Shown in pieces: positions 27,757-35,404 of a DNA stretch of 64,000 bases. The position numbers and the translations under genes were made by a program. Each line of letters starts with the position of its first letter. Position 1 is the first letter of the stretch. The notes below the pieces were generated by a model that searched no databases, had not been told where the DNA came from, and was given only the letters and a program-made list of their open reading frames with translations. Source of the stretch: an uncultured Sphingomonadaceae bacterium (GTDB taxonomy: Bacteria > Pseudomonadota > Alphaproteobacteria > Sphingomonadales > Sphingomonadaceae); contig CALKJZ010000016.1 of assembly GCA_937995515.1 (NCBI GenBank), forward strand, positions 1 through 64,000, given 5' to 3'.

Positions 27757-28483
27757 AGGGCTCCGCCTCGGCCGCCTCGGCCGCGGTGCGCTCGAGCAGC
27801 CGGAACCCTTCCGGGCTCGAAACCAAAAGGCGCAGGAAGTGGCGCAGCTGGGTGAGCCGGGCTGCGGGATGCCGCATGCCCTTGAGGGCCGCGGCCTGAA
27901 GCGCGATGCCTTCGGCGAGGAAGCGGACGACGTCGCGCGCGAGCCCGAAATCGGGCGCGTTGGTCATTCCCTCGGGGAGCAGGCGCTGGCTGAGCGCGGC
28001 GCGGGCGTCGTCGTAGGCCGCCATGGCCGGGCGCATGGCGTCGGAGAGGTCGGGGTTGGTGCGCGCGGCGAGCGCGAGCTCGGCATAGGCGAGAAACTCG
28101 GCGCTCGAGAGCTCGTCGATCACGGCGTCGACCACCCGGACCCTGAAGTTGGCGTCCTTGGGCAGGCTGCGCAGCGTGGCTTCGAAATAGGCGGTGCGAC
28201 GGTGTACGATGTGGCGCACGATGGCCACGATCAGCTCGTGCCGGTTGGGGAAATGGTAGAGCATGGCCGCCCGGGTGATCCCGGCCCGCCGGGCGACCGT
28301 GACGGTGGACAGGCCCTTGTAGCCCTCGTCGACGAGGCAGGCGATGCCGGCATCGAGGATGCGTCGGCGCGTGGCCCGGCTGCGTGCGAGCTCGCCTTCG
28401 GCAATGGCGCAGGGATCGGGAACCTGGTCGGAAAACGGGATGTCGGACAACATGATGGATTTCGACCCTCCGAATGTCAGCAT
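27734..28483 (-). CDS. TetR/AcrR family transcription regulator
   Basis: 249-residue regulator. The N-terminal TetR helix-turn-helix spans about 35-85: RRRILDAGIACLVDEGYKGLSTVTVARRAGITRAAMLYHFPNR-type spacing with the YHFPNRHEL segment. The C-terminal part is a ligand-binding helical bundle, of unknown ligand. The ATG at 28483 was used; an ATG at 28453 would also fit. It lies 74 bases after the isoaspartyl peptidase stop on the same strand, so it could be the last gene of the peptide-scavenging operon and its local regulator, which is inference. Confidence 0.88.
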   Translation of the reverse strand: MLTFGGSKSIMLSDIPFSDQVPDPCAIAEGELARSRATRRRILDAGIACLVDEGYKGLSTVTVARRAGITRAAMLYHFPNRHELIVAIVRHIVHRRTAYFEATLRSLPKDANFRVRVVDAVIDELSSAEFLAYAELALAARTNPDLSDAMRPAMAAYDDARAALSQRLLPEGMTNAPDFGLARDVVRFLAEGIALQAAALKGMRHPAARLTQLRHFLRLLVSSPEGFRLLERTAAEAAEAEPFIPRARG

Positions 28484-28557
28484 GGTGTGTCTGGCCCGGT
28501 CCTGTCAACTTGGGGAGGATAGCGGCCATCGCCGCGCGATGCGCGCGCTACAGGGGC

Positions 28558-29433
28558 TCAGGTGATGGCGACCTGCGTGGCCCGGCCGAGGCCTGCGACC
28601 GCGCGCTTCATCCCCTTCGAGTTGAAGGGCATGGCCACGTGCCCGTTCGAATCGATGGCAATGAGGCCGCCATCGCCGCCCAGGGCCGCGACGCGGGCGA
28701 GCAGCGCGTGCGCGGCGGTCTCGAGCGTTGCGCCTCCGTAGCGCATGTGGGCGGCCACATCGCCTGCGCCGCCGGCAAGGATGAACGCCTCGCCCACTCC
28801 GGTGCAGGAGATCGCCACCTGCCTATCCGCCCAGGTGCCGATGCCGGGGATGGGCGTGTCGCCCACGCGGCCGGCAAGCTTGCCGAAGGTGCCGCCGGTC
28901 GAGGTGGCGGCTGCGAGCCGGCCGTTGGCATCGCGGGCGACGGCGCCGACCGTTCCGTGCGCCTGCGGCTCGAGCAGGTCCTCGGGGGCCACGCCGACGG
29001 CCAGCCGGAACCAGCCCGCATCCTGCGGCAGGGGCGCAAGGCCGGCGGCGCGCGCAAACTGCGTGGCGCCCGCGCCGGCCAGCAGCACGTGCGGGGTCTC
29101 TTCGAGCACGGCGCGCGCGGCTGAAACCGGGCTCAGGACATTCTGGATGGCCGCAACCGCCCCCGCGCGCCCGGTGGCGCCGCACATCAGGCTGGCATCG
29201 AACTCGTGCGCGCCCTCGCGGTTGGGCCCGGAGCCGCGGCCGGCGACATAGAGCCCCGACTGCTCCATGTCGAAGACGGCCTCGCACACGGCATCGAGCG
29301 CGCCGAGGCCTGCAATGAGCCGCGCCTTCATCCGCCTGGCGAGATCATGAAGGTGCGCCTCGACCTCGGCGTAGTTCCGCGCCGGGTTGACGCCGGCCCC
29401 GCCGTGCAGGGCGATGACGGGCCCGGCGCTCAC
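28558..29433 (-). CDS. Isoaspartyl peptidase/L-asparaginase (plant-type Ntn hydrolase)
   Basis: 291-residue precursor that should cut itself before the nucleophile Thr161 in HGTVGAVARD, giving alpha and beta chains. Such enzymes hydrolyse beta-aspartyl dipeptides and asparagine in the cytoplasm. The N-terminal ALHGGAGVN, the GRGS segment and FDASLM near 78-83, and the beta-chain STGGTFGKLAGRVGDTPIPG with TGVGE are typical. No signal peptide is seen. GTG start at 29433 overlaps the cyanophycinase stop by GTGA. Together they form a two-step route from cyanophycin-like polymer to aspartate plus the side-chain amino acid. Confidence 0.9.
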   Translation of the reverse strand: MSAGPVIALHGGAGVNPARNYAEVEAHLHDLARRMKARLIAGLGALDAVCEAVFDMEQSGLYVAGRGSGPNREGAHEFDASLMCGATGRAGAVAAIQNVLSPVSAARAVLEETPHVLLAGAGATQFARAAGLAPLPQDAGWFRLAVGVAPEDLLEPQAHGTVGAVARDANGRLAAATSTGGTFGKLAGRVGDTPIPGIGTWADRQVAISCTGVGEAFILAGGAGDVAAHMRYGGATLETAAHALLARVAALGGDGGLIAIDSNGHVAMPFNSKGMKRAVAGLGRATQVAIT

Positions 29434-30695
29434 CGGCGCAGCTCCTGCACGCGCACGCGCACCGGGCGGATCGCGAACTCGACCCCCGAGACCGTATATC
29501 GCCTGCGGCCGTCCGGGTCCTGGCCCATCCAGCCGCGGCTGCCTTCGTTCTGGGTGAAGCGGAACAGCACGCCCTCGGTGCCGGAGAGGGTGAGACGCTC
29601 GAGCCGGCGGGTGCCACGATTGTCGAGCAGGTCGTTGCCGAGCACATCCTCGACTGTCTGCCCCGGCAGCGCCATGCCGCCGCCATCGGAGACCTGGTGG
29701 TTCCAGTATTCCCGGCCCTCGAGCGGGCGCTTGAACGGCGCCGGGGTGATCGCCTGCGTGTCGAGGGCCAGCTGGTCGCCGCTGTTGGCAAAGCCGATGA
29801 CGACCCTGTCGGCGTGCAGCCGGCCGCGCACGTCGCTGACGCTTGCCTGCCCGGTGTTGATAAGTGTGACGGAGCCGGCGCCGACGGCGCGGCCGGTGCC
29901 GCGGGCCAGATCGACGATGAGCGCCGTATCCTCGTCGATGCCGAAGCCGCGGGTGAAATGGTCGCGCACGCCCGGAGCCAGAAGCGCGCGGGTGAGGCGC
30001 CCGAGACGGGCGCGGCGGTCGAAATGCTGGTCGACGATGCCGTGTGGGAAGAAGCCGAGGCCGGGCGCGAGCGCCATCTGCCCGCCGTCGCGGCCCGTCG
30101 TGCCGATGTCGTCGCGCAGCACGGGGGCCAGCATGGCGACGAGGCTGTCGCCGCGGGTGATCATGACCGGGCTCATCATTGCAGCACCGGCGCTGGTGCC
30201 GCCGATGACCGCGCCGTCGGCAAGGCGCTGGCGCATGGCGGCGAGCATCGGCGTGTCGCGGCCATCCCGCTCGAGGAGCGTGCCCGTGATGCGGGACTGG
30301 TCGCCGCCCGTGAACCAGATCGCGCCTGCGCGCGCGACCTTTGCGATTTCCTCCGGCGCGTGGGCATTGGCGGCCCATTGCCGCTCGTCGACCTCGGGTG
30401 TGTCGGGATCGTCCTCGCGGGCGAGGTGCAGCACCTCGATCTCCTCTGGCCGCGCGCCATGGGCGACGAGCGTGGCCGCCGCTGCGCGTGCGGCGCGCAC
30501 CGGGCTGCCCGAGGCGACGGGCACGACGAGGATGGTGCGCGAGTCCGCCGGCCGTGCGGCGAGGAAGCCTTGCCAGATGGCGGCATTTTCCGCCGCGACG
30601 GCGCCGCCGGCAATCACCAGCGTGCCGGCGGCGAGCGCCGGCGGGGCGGGCAGGGCGAGCAGCAGGGCGAGGCAGGCAAGAAGAGGGCGGCGCAT
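29430..30695 (-). CDS. Cyanophycinase-like S51 peptidase, exported
   Basis: 421-residue protein with a clear signal peptide (RRPLLACLALLLALPAPPALA). S51 family features are present: the nucleophile Ser168 in GGTSAGAAMMS, and FTGGDQSR at 128-135 that in cyanophycinases shapes the beta-Asp pocket. GFFPHGIVDQHFDRRARLGRL gives the usual His/Glu-rich helix. It is longer than cytosolic cyanophycinase (about 270) by a C-terminal domain of about 130 residues. Periplasmic or extracellular release of beta-Asp-Arg-type dipeptides is inferred from the family and the neighbours. RBS GGAAAGGGA precedes ATG 30695. Confidence 0.88.
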   Translation of the reverse strand: MRRPLLACLALLLALPAPPALAAGTLVIAGGAVAAENAAIWQGFLAARPADSRTILVVPVASGSPVRAARAAAATLVAHGARPEEIEVLHLAREDDPDTPEVDERQWAANAHAPEEIAKVARAGAIWFTGGDQSRITGTLLERDGRDTPMLAAMRQRLADGAVIGGTSAGAAMMSPVMITRGDSLVAMLAPVLRDDIGTTGRDGGQMALAPGLGFFPHGIVDQHFDRRARLGRLTRALLAPGVRDHFTRGFGIDEDTALIVDLARGTGRAVGAGSVTLINTGQASVSDVRGRLHADRVVIGFANSGDQLALDTQAITPAPFKRPLEGREYWNHQVSDGGGMALPGQTVEDVLGNDLLDNRGTRRLERLTLSGTEGVLFRFTQNEGSRGWMGQDPDGRRRYTVSGVEFAIRPVRVRVQELRR

Positions 30696-30714
30696 GGGGC
30701 AGTCCCTTTCCGGT

Positions 30715-32199
30715 TCATGAGAGGCCGATCGCGTGTGCAACGAGCACGGTGGCAAGGGCGAGCGCGAGGAGCAGGCCGGCGGGCTTCCAGGCGAAGCGCA
30801 GCCACAGGCCGAGTTCGACCCGCGCGGCGGCAAGGCAGCCGAGCAGCACGGCGGAGGTGGGAACGACGAGGTTGGTGAGCCCGTCGCCGAGCTGGAAGGC
30901 GAGGACGGCCACCTGGCGGGTGACCCCGGCGAGATCGGCAAGCGGCGCCATGATCGGCATGGTGACGGCCGCCTGGCCGGAGCCGGACGGGACGAGCAGG
31001 TTGATCGCCGACTGGACGAGGAGCATGCCGCCTGCCGTCAGCCAATCCGGGAGGCCCGAGACGAGGCCGGAGAGCAGGGCGAGCAGGCTGTTGAGCAGAC
31101 TGGGCGCGGCCGGATCCTCGCCGCCGAGCATCAGGAGGATGCCCTTGATGATGCCAACGAGGAGCACGACGGGCGCCATCTGCGCGGCGCCCTCGCGGAA
31201 GGCGGTGCCGAGCGCGGCCGCGGGCACCCGGCCGGCCGCGGCTGCAACGACGGCGACCGCAAGGCCGAGGGCAAGGAACTGCGCGCTCAGTTCGGAGAGA
31301 TACCAGCCCATGGCGACCACGCCCCAGCCGACCCAGGCGATGGCGGCCATGACGAGCGTGAGGATCAGCCAGTCTGCCGGCGCGAGCGGGCCGGCGGCAG
31401 CGCCGGTGACCGGCGCCTCGTGGGCGGCGAGCCGGCGGTCGGCATCGAAGGCCGGCGAGCGCTCGGGCCGGAGGCGCACGGCGCGGGCGTAGCGCCACAC
31501 CCAGGCTGCCGCGAGCGTCGTGAAGCCGGCCCACATGGCGAGCCGGAAGCCGAGACCGGACAGGGGCGGAAGGCCCGCGATTCCCTGCGCGACGATGACG
31601 TTGAACGGGTTCATCCAGGAGGTTGCAAACCCGATGTTGGTGGCGGCGAAGCAGACGAGGAGGCCGGTGAGGGAATCATAGCCCGCGCGGCGCAGCGCCG
31701 GCACGAGGATGAGGCTCAAGGCGATGGCTTCCTCCGACATGCCGAAGACCGCGCCGGCAAGCGAGAAGGCGACGAACAGGGCGACGACCAGCCCGTCGCT
31801 TGCACCGCCCGCCCGGCGCAGGCTGGCAACGAGCGCGCGGTCGATGCTGCCGGTGCGCATGATGATGCCGAAGGTGCCGCCGACGATGAGCAGGAAGGCG
31901 GCAAGGCCGATGGCGGCCGAGGAGCGGGTGCCGGAGACCAGCCCCTCGAAGGGGATGTCGAGAAGGCCCACCCGCGCGCCGGCACCGAACAGCGGTGCCG
32001 GATCGGGAGCGCCGGTGCCGGTGAAGCTTCCGGGCACGAGGCGCGGCGGGTCTCCGGCAACGGCGAACTGGCCGGGCGCGAAGAGGAAGGTGGACCCCCA
32101 GGCGACAAGCGCGAGGACGAGGAAGATGACCAGCGTGTCGGGCACCGCCAAGCGCGGTCTTGCGGGGCCCTCGGCCGGGGGTGGCGCGGAGTCGGTCAT
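30715..32199 (-). CDS. YfcC/ArcD-like (DcuC superfamily) amino-acid permease
   Basis: 494-residue inner-membrane transporter with about 12-13 helices. Family signatures are LLIVGGTFGIIMRTGSIDRAL near 95-115, FGMSEEAIAL, CFAATNIGFATSWMNPFNVIVAQ and, near the C terminus, LLVPSGSGQAAVTMPIMAPLAD. Relatives include arginine/ornithine antiporter-type and short peptide carriers, so basic amino acids or beta-aspartyl dipeptides are plausible cargo here. ATG at 32199 puts the first helix at about 22. It precedes the cyanophycinase gene by 19 bases. Confidence 0.85.
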   Translation of the reverse strand: MTDSAPPPAEGPARPRLAVPDTLVIFLVLALVAWGSTFLFAPGQFAVAGDPPRLVPGSFTGTGAPDPAPLFGAGARVGLLDIPFEGLVSGTRSSAAIGLAAFLLIVGGTFGIIMRTGSIDRALVASLRRAGGASDGLVVALFVAFSLAGAVFGMSEEAIALSLILVPALRRAGYDSLTGLLVCFAATNIGFATSWMNPFNVIVAQGIAGLPPLSGLGFRLAMWAGFTTLAAAWVWRYARAVRLRPERSPAFDADRRLAAHEAPVTGAAAGPLAPADWLILTLVMAAIAWVGWGVVAMGWYLSELSAQFLALGLAVAVVAAAAGRVPAAALGTAFREGAAQMAPVVLLVGIIKGILLMLGGEDPAAPSLLNSLLALLSGLVSGLPDWLTAGGMLLVQSAINLLVPSGSGQAAVTMPIMAPLADLAGVTRQVAVLAFQLGDGLTNLVVPTSAVLLGCLAAARVELGLWLRFAWKPAGLLLALALATVLVAHAIGLS

Positions 32200-32289
32200 G
32201 GGGAACCGGTCATCACATGCGGGGCTCGTGCCGCCCCGCCGGCAGGGTGGCAGCTGCCGGCGGGCGGTCAAGGGGGCGGGGCGTTCCGG

Positions 32290-35124
32290 TCAGAAGCGCC
32301 AGGTGATCCGCGCGGTGACGAATCGGCCGATGAGATCGTGGTTGTAGAGATCCACATTGGCCGACGAGCCGAGCACGCGCGGTGGCTTGCGGTCGAACAG
32401 GTTGCGGATGTTGAGGCTGACGAAGCTGTCGCGGGTGATGTCGTAGCTGAGATTCCAGTCGAAGGTGAGATAGTCGTCGACCTTGACCACCGCATCGCGG
32501 GGCAGGCCCACGGCATCGAGCACGCGCGGGTCGGGATCGTCGAGATAGCCCGACTTGTAGCCCATGCGGATCGAGGAGGCGAAGCGGTCCTTCGACCAGC
32601 GCAGGCGGGTGGAGGCGATGAACCTTGGGTAGCGGAAGTCGCCGGCGAGCCGCTCGACCTCGGAGGCCGGGGAGGCCTGGCGGTTGAAGCGGAAGTACCA
32701 GGTGGCGTCGGCGAGCAGCGTGAAGCGGCCCGCTGGAGTTTCCGGGAGGTACCAGGTGGCGGAGAAGTCCATGCCTTCGGCGAGCTGGAAGCCGAGGTTC
32801 TGCAGCGGGAAGTTGGCCCCGACCACGAAGCCGTTTTCGACCTCGACGCCCGCCACGCCCGAGGGAAGCTCGCCGCGCCGGAAGACCGGGAACTCGCCGG
32901 CGAGCGCGCGGCGGATGAAATCATCCTCGTCGATGCCGACCAGATCCTTGTGGCGGATGTTCCAGTAGTCGGCGCGGAACTCGAAATCCCGGTTGGGTTG
33001 CAGCACGCCGCCGAAGCTGAGGCTGCGCGAGGTTTCGGCGGCGAGATCCGGGTTGCCGATCTCCTCGGTGAAGAAGGACTGGCCGGTTGCCGCCGGGTTG
33101 CCGCCGCAGGCCTCCGGCGTGCGGCGGCAGGAGACGCGGAAGGAGGAGAGCAGCGGCCCGGCGCCCGACTGGGCGAGCGAGGGGGCGCGGAAGGCGGTTG
33201 ACCAGCTGCCGCGCAGGATCAGCCAGTCGCGCGGCTGCCAGCGGGCGGCAACCTTCGGATTGAAGTCGGATCCGAAGTCGTCATAATTGTCGAACCGGCC
33301 CGCGAGCTGGAGATCAAGGCCGGTGGCAAGCGGCACGTAGAGCTCGGCGAAGGCCGAGATCTGGGTGCGCTCGTAGCGGGCCGAGGTGGAGGAGAAGCCG
33401 AGGATCGGCTCCGGGGTCACCTCGTCGGCCACCGCTTCGCCCGAGGGGCGGTCGTTCAGCCGCTCGTTGCGCCATTCCGCGCCGATGGCCGCCTTGACGG
33501 TGCCGGCCGGCAGCTCGAACAGGTCGCCGCTGGCGCTGGTGTCGAGGCTTGCCATGCGGCTGCGGCCGCGCCGCTCGGCGGTCGTCTCGATGAGCTCGCG
33601 CACGCCCGGCGCCTGCTCCACCTGCCCGCCGAAAGGGTTGTACCACAGCGTGGTCTTGCCGATCGCCTCGCAGGTGTTGCCGACATAGGTTGCGTTGTTG
33701 CGCGGCACCTGCCGGGTGCGCCAGCGGGTGACGCGCGTGCCGTCGGTGCAGATGTTGCCGAGGTTGAGGTCGAAGAAGAGGTTGGTGCGCACGAGGCCGG
33801 ACAGGCCGCGCTGCACGCGGTCGTTGCCGCCGAGCGTGAAGGCGGTCTCGCCCTGCCAGCTGCCGCCGATGGCATATTCGAGCCCGGTGACGAGGCGGAA
33901 GCTGTCGGAGCGGACCTCGATCGCGCGCGGATCGGGATATTTGCCCCACATGAAGATGGGGAATTCGAAGAAGCAGGAGAAGCGGCGGCACCCGCCCTCG
34001 GCCGCCATGTCGTCCTTCAGCGCCTGGGGAAAGAGCGGGTTTTCCGGATCGATGGGCGTGCGCGAGAAATTGGCCGGCGAGGAGACGCCGCGGCTCTTGG
34101 TGGTGGAGCCGATCACCTCGGTGAACCAGGCGACGGTATCCGAGATCCGGTAGCGGTGGGTGAGCATGCCCGAGAAGCTCTCCAGCCGGTCCTGCGAGGA
34201 GACGAAGGCGTTGGTGTTGACCTCGCAATATTCCCCGAGCGCGCCGGTGCCGAACTCCTCGGGCGGGCAGCCGCCGTTGCCGGGGCCTTCCGTCTGGTCG
34301 AGCTCCATGAAGAAGAGATCGTTGAAGCTTGGGAAGAAGCCCTGCTGCGAGGGGCGGAAGGCGCGCGCCGAGGCCGCGCGGTCGCGCAGGAAGAAGGGGT
34401 TGCGGCGGAAATAGTCGGCGACGACGAGGATCTGGTGATCGCCGGTCTGGATGCCGGCGACGCCCGAGACCGCAAGGCGGCCCTCGTCGGTGGACGCGGT
34501 GGAGTTGCCGTAGGAGGTGGTGAGCTCGAGGCCCTCGAAATCCCGGCGCAGCACATAGTTGATGACGCCCGCGACGGCATCGGCGCCGTAGAGTGCCGAG
34601 GCGCCGTTGGGCAGCACCTCGACCCGCTCGATGGCCGAGACCGGGATGGCCGAGACGTCGATGAAGCTTTCCTGCCCGCGTGCGAAGGCGGCAACCGAGG
34701 CTCGGCGGCTGTTGATGAGGGTGAGGGTGGACGAGGCGCCGAGCCCGCGCAGCGAGACGGCCGATGCGCCGACCGGTGTGTCGGACGAAAGCGCGCCGGC
34801 GGTGGCGGTGGAGAAGGTGCCCTCCCCGCCGGTTGTCGCGGGCAGCTGCTGCAGCAGGTCGATGACGGTGGTGGCGCCGGATTCGACGATGGCCTTGCGG
34901 TCGATGGCGATCGCCTGCGTGGCGCCAGAGAGATCGACGCCGCGGATGCGCGTGCCGATGATCTTTATCTCGGGGGCCTGGTCGGCCGGGTCGGCAGCCG
35001 CGGGGGGCTGGGGCGCGGGCGCGGCTTCCTGCGCCGCTGCTGGCGCGGCGATGGCAAGGGCGAGCGCAAGGCCGAGCGGACGGCGCAGCAGGGCGGATGG
35101 GGCAGTGGCGGGGCGGACGGGCAT
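32290..35124 (-). CDS. TonB-dependent outer-membrane receptor (second)
   Basis: 944-residue receptor. A signal peptide (LGLALALAIAAPAAAQ) is followed by a Pro/Ala-rich spacer, a TonB-box-like EIKIIGTRIRGVD, the plug domain (about 60-190, with VSLRGLGASSTLTLINSRR and SALYGADAVAGVINYVLRR) and a barrel with long Cys-containing loops (GGCPPEEFG, GGCRRFSCFF, SCRRTPEACGG). It ends in ARITWRF with terminal Phe. AGGAAAG lies 5-7 bases before ATG 35124. As first gene of the operon with transporter, cyanophycinase and isoaspartyl peptidase, it probably imports the peptide substrate; the ligand is inferred. Confidence 0.93.
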   Translation of the reverse strand: MPVRPATAPSALLRRPLGLALALAIAAPAAAQEAAPAPQPPAAADPADQAPEIKIIGTRIRGVDLSGATQAIAIDRKAIVESGATTVIDLLQQLPATTGGEGTFSTATAGALSSDTPVGASAVSLRGLGASSTLTLINSRRASVAAFARGQESFIDVSAIPVSAIERVEVLPNGASALYGADAVAGVINYVLRRDFEGLELTTSYGNSTASTDEGRLAVSGVAGIQTGDHQILVVADYFRRNPFFLRDRAASARAFRPSQQGFFPSFNDLFFMELDQTEGPGNGGCPPEEFGTGALGEYCEVNTNAFVSSQDRLESFSGMLTHRYRISDTVAWFTEVIGSTTKSRGVSSPANFSRTPIDPENPLFPQALKDDMAAEGGCRRFSCFFEFPIFMWGKYPDPRAIEVRSDSFRLVTGLEYAIGGSWQGETAFTLGGNDRVQRGLSGLVRTNLFFDLNLGNICTDGTRVTRWRTRQVPRNNATYVGNTCEAIGKTTLWYNPFGGQVEQAPGVRELIETTAERRGRSRMASLDTSASGDLFELPAGTVKAAIGAEWRNERLNDRPSGEAVADEVTPEPILGFSSTSARYERTQISAFAELYVPLATGLDLQLAGRFDNYDDFGSDFNPKVAARWQPRDWLILRGSWSTAFRAPSLAQSGAGPLLSSFRVSCRRTPEACGGNPAATGQSFFTEEIGNPDLAAETSRSLSFGGVLQPNRDFEFRADYWNIRHKDLVGIDEDDFIRRALAGEFPVFRRGELPSGVAGVEVENGFVVGANFPLQNLGFQLAEGMDFSATWYLPETPAGRFTLLADATWYFRFNRQASPASEVERLAGDFRYPRFIASTRLRWSKDRFASSIRMGYKSGYLDDPDPRVLDAVGLPRDAVVKVDDYLTFDWNLSYDITRDSFVSLNIRNLFDRKPPRVLGSSANVDLYNHDLIGRFVTARITWRF

Positions 35125-35150
35125 TGGGGCTTTCCTGATGACGGGTGGGG

Positions 35151-35171
35151 CCGCCTGCAGGGTGCAGGCGG
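35151..35171. promoter_or_regulatory. 9-base inverted repeat upstream of the second receptor
   Basis: CCGCCTGCA-GGG-TGCAGGCGG is a perfect inverted repeat 26 bases before the receptor ATG. There is no T-run after it on the receptor strand, so it is more likely an operator or leader hairpin than a terminator. The rest of the gap up to imuB holds only the doubtful small frame at 35204-35362. Confidence 0.45.
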
Positions 35172-35203
35172 CAACGGGAGGCGGACGGCAGACGGGCCGC
35201 CAG

Positions 35204-35362
35204 CTACTCGTTGAACCAGTCGGTCAGGTGATATTGCACGGAGCGGCGCACCAGCACCTGGTGGCGGGCAAGGGCGGCAGGCCGGCCTTGCGGACGCAGG
35301 ACAAGGACGAGGTGGGGCACGCCGTGCACGACTTGCGATGCTAGCCCTGCGGGCCCGGGCAT
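35204..35362 (-). CDS. Doubtful 52-residue open frame between imuB and the receptor gene
   Basis: An ATG at 35362 opens 52 codons ending at a TAG: the C-terminal part reads ARHQVLVRRSVQYHLTDWF. No ribosome site precedes the ATG, and the sequence resembles nothing I recognise. It may be a real small protein, a remnant of a larger gene or chance. It does not resemble the end of DnaE2. Confidence 0.25.
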   Translation of the reverse strand: MPGPAGLASQVVHGVPHLVLVLRPQGRPAALARHQVLVRRSVQYHLTDWFNE

Positions 35363-35404
35363 GCAAGGGGCTGATGGGAGCCATGCGGGGCGGCACCGGG
35401 CCCT

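Noticed and set aside
30733-33201. Long plus-strand open frame opposite the permease and receptor genes
   Set aside because: Translation is rich in Gly, Glu and Ala without motifs, and the minus strand holds convincing membrane and barrel proteins.
35204-35362. Remnant of dnaE2 after imuB
   Set aside because: The small frame's C terminus does not resemble the known end of DnaE2 proteins, so no claim is made beyond a doubtful open frame.
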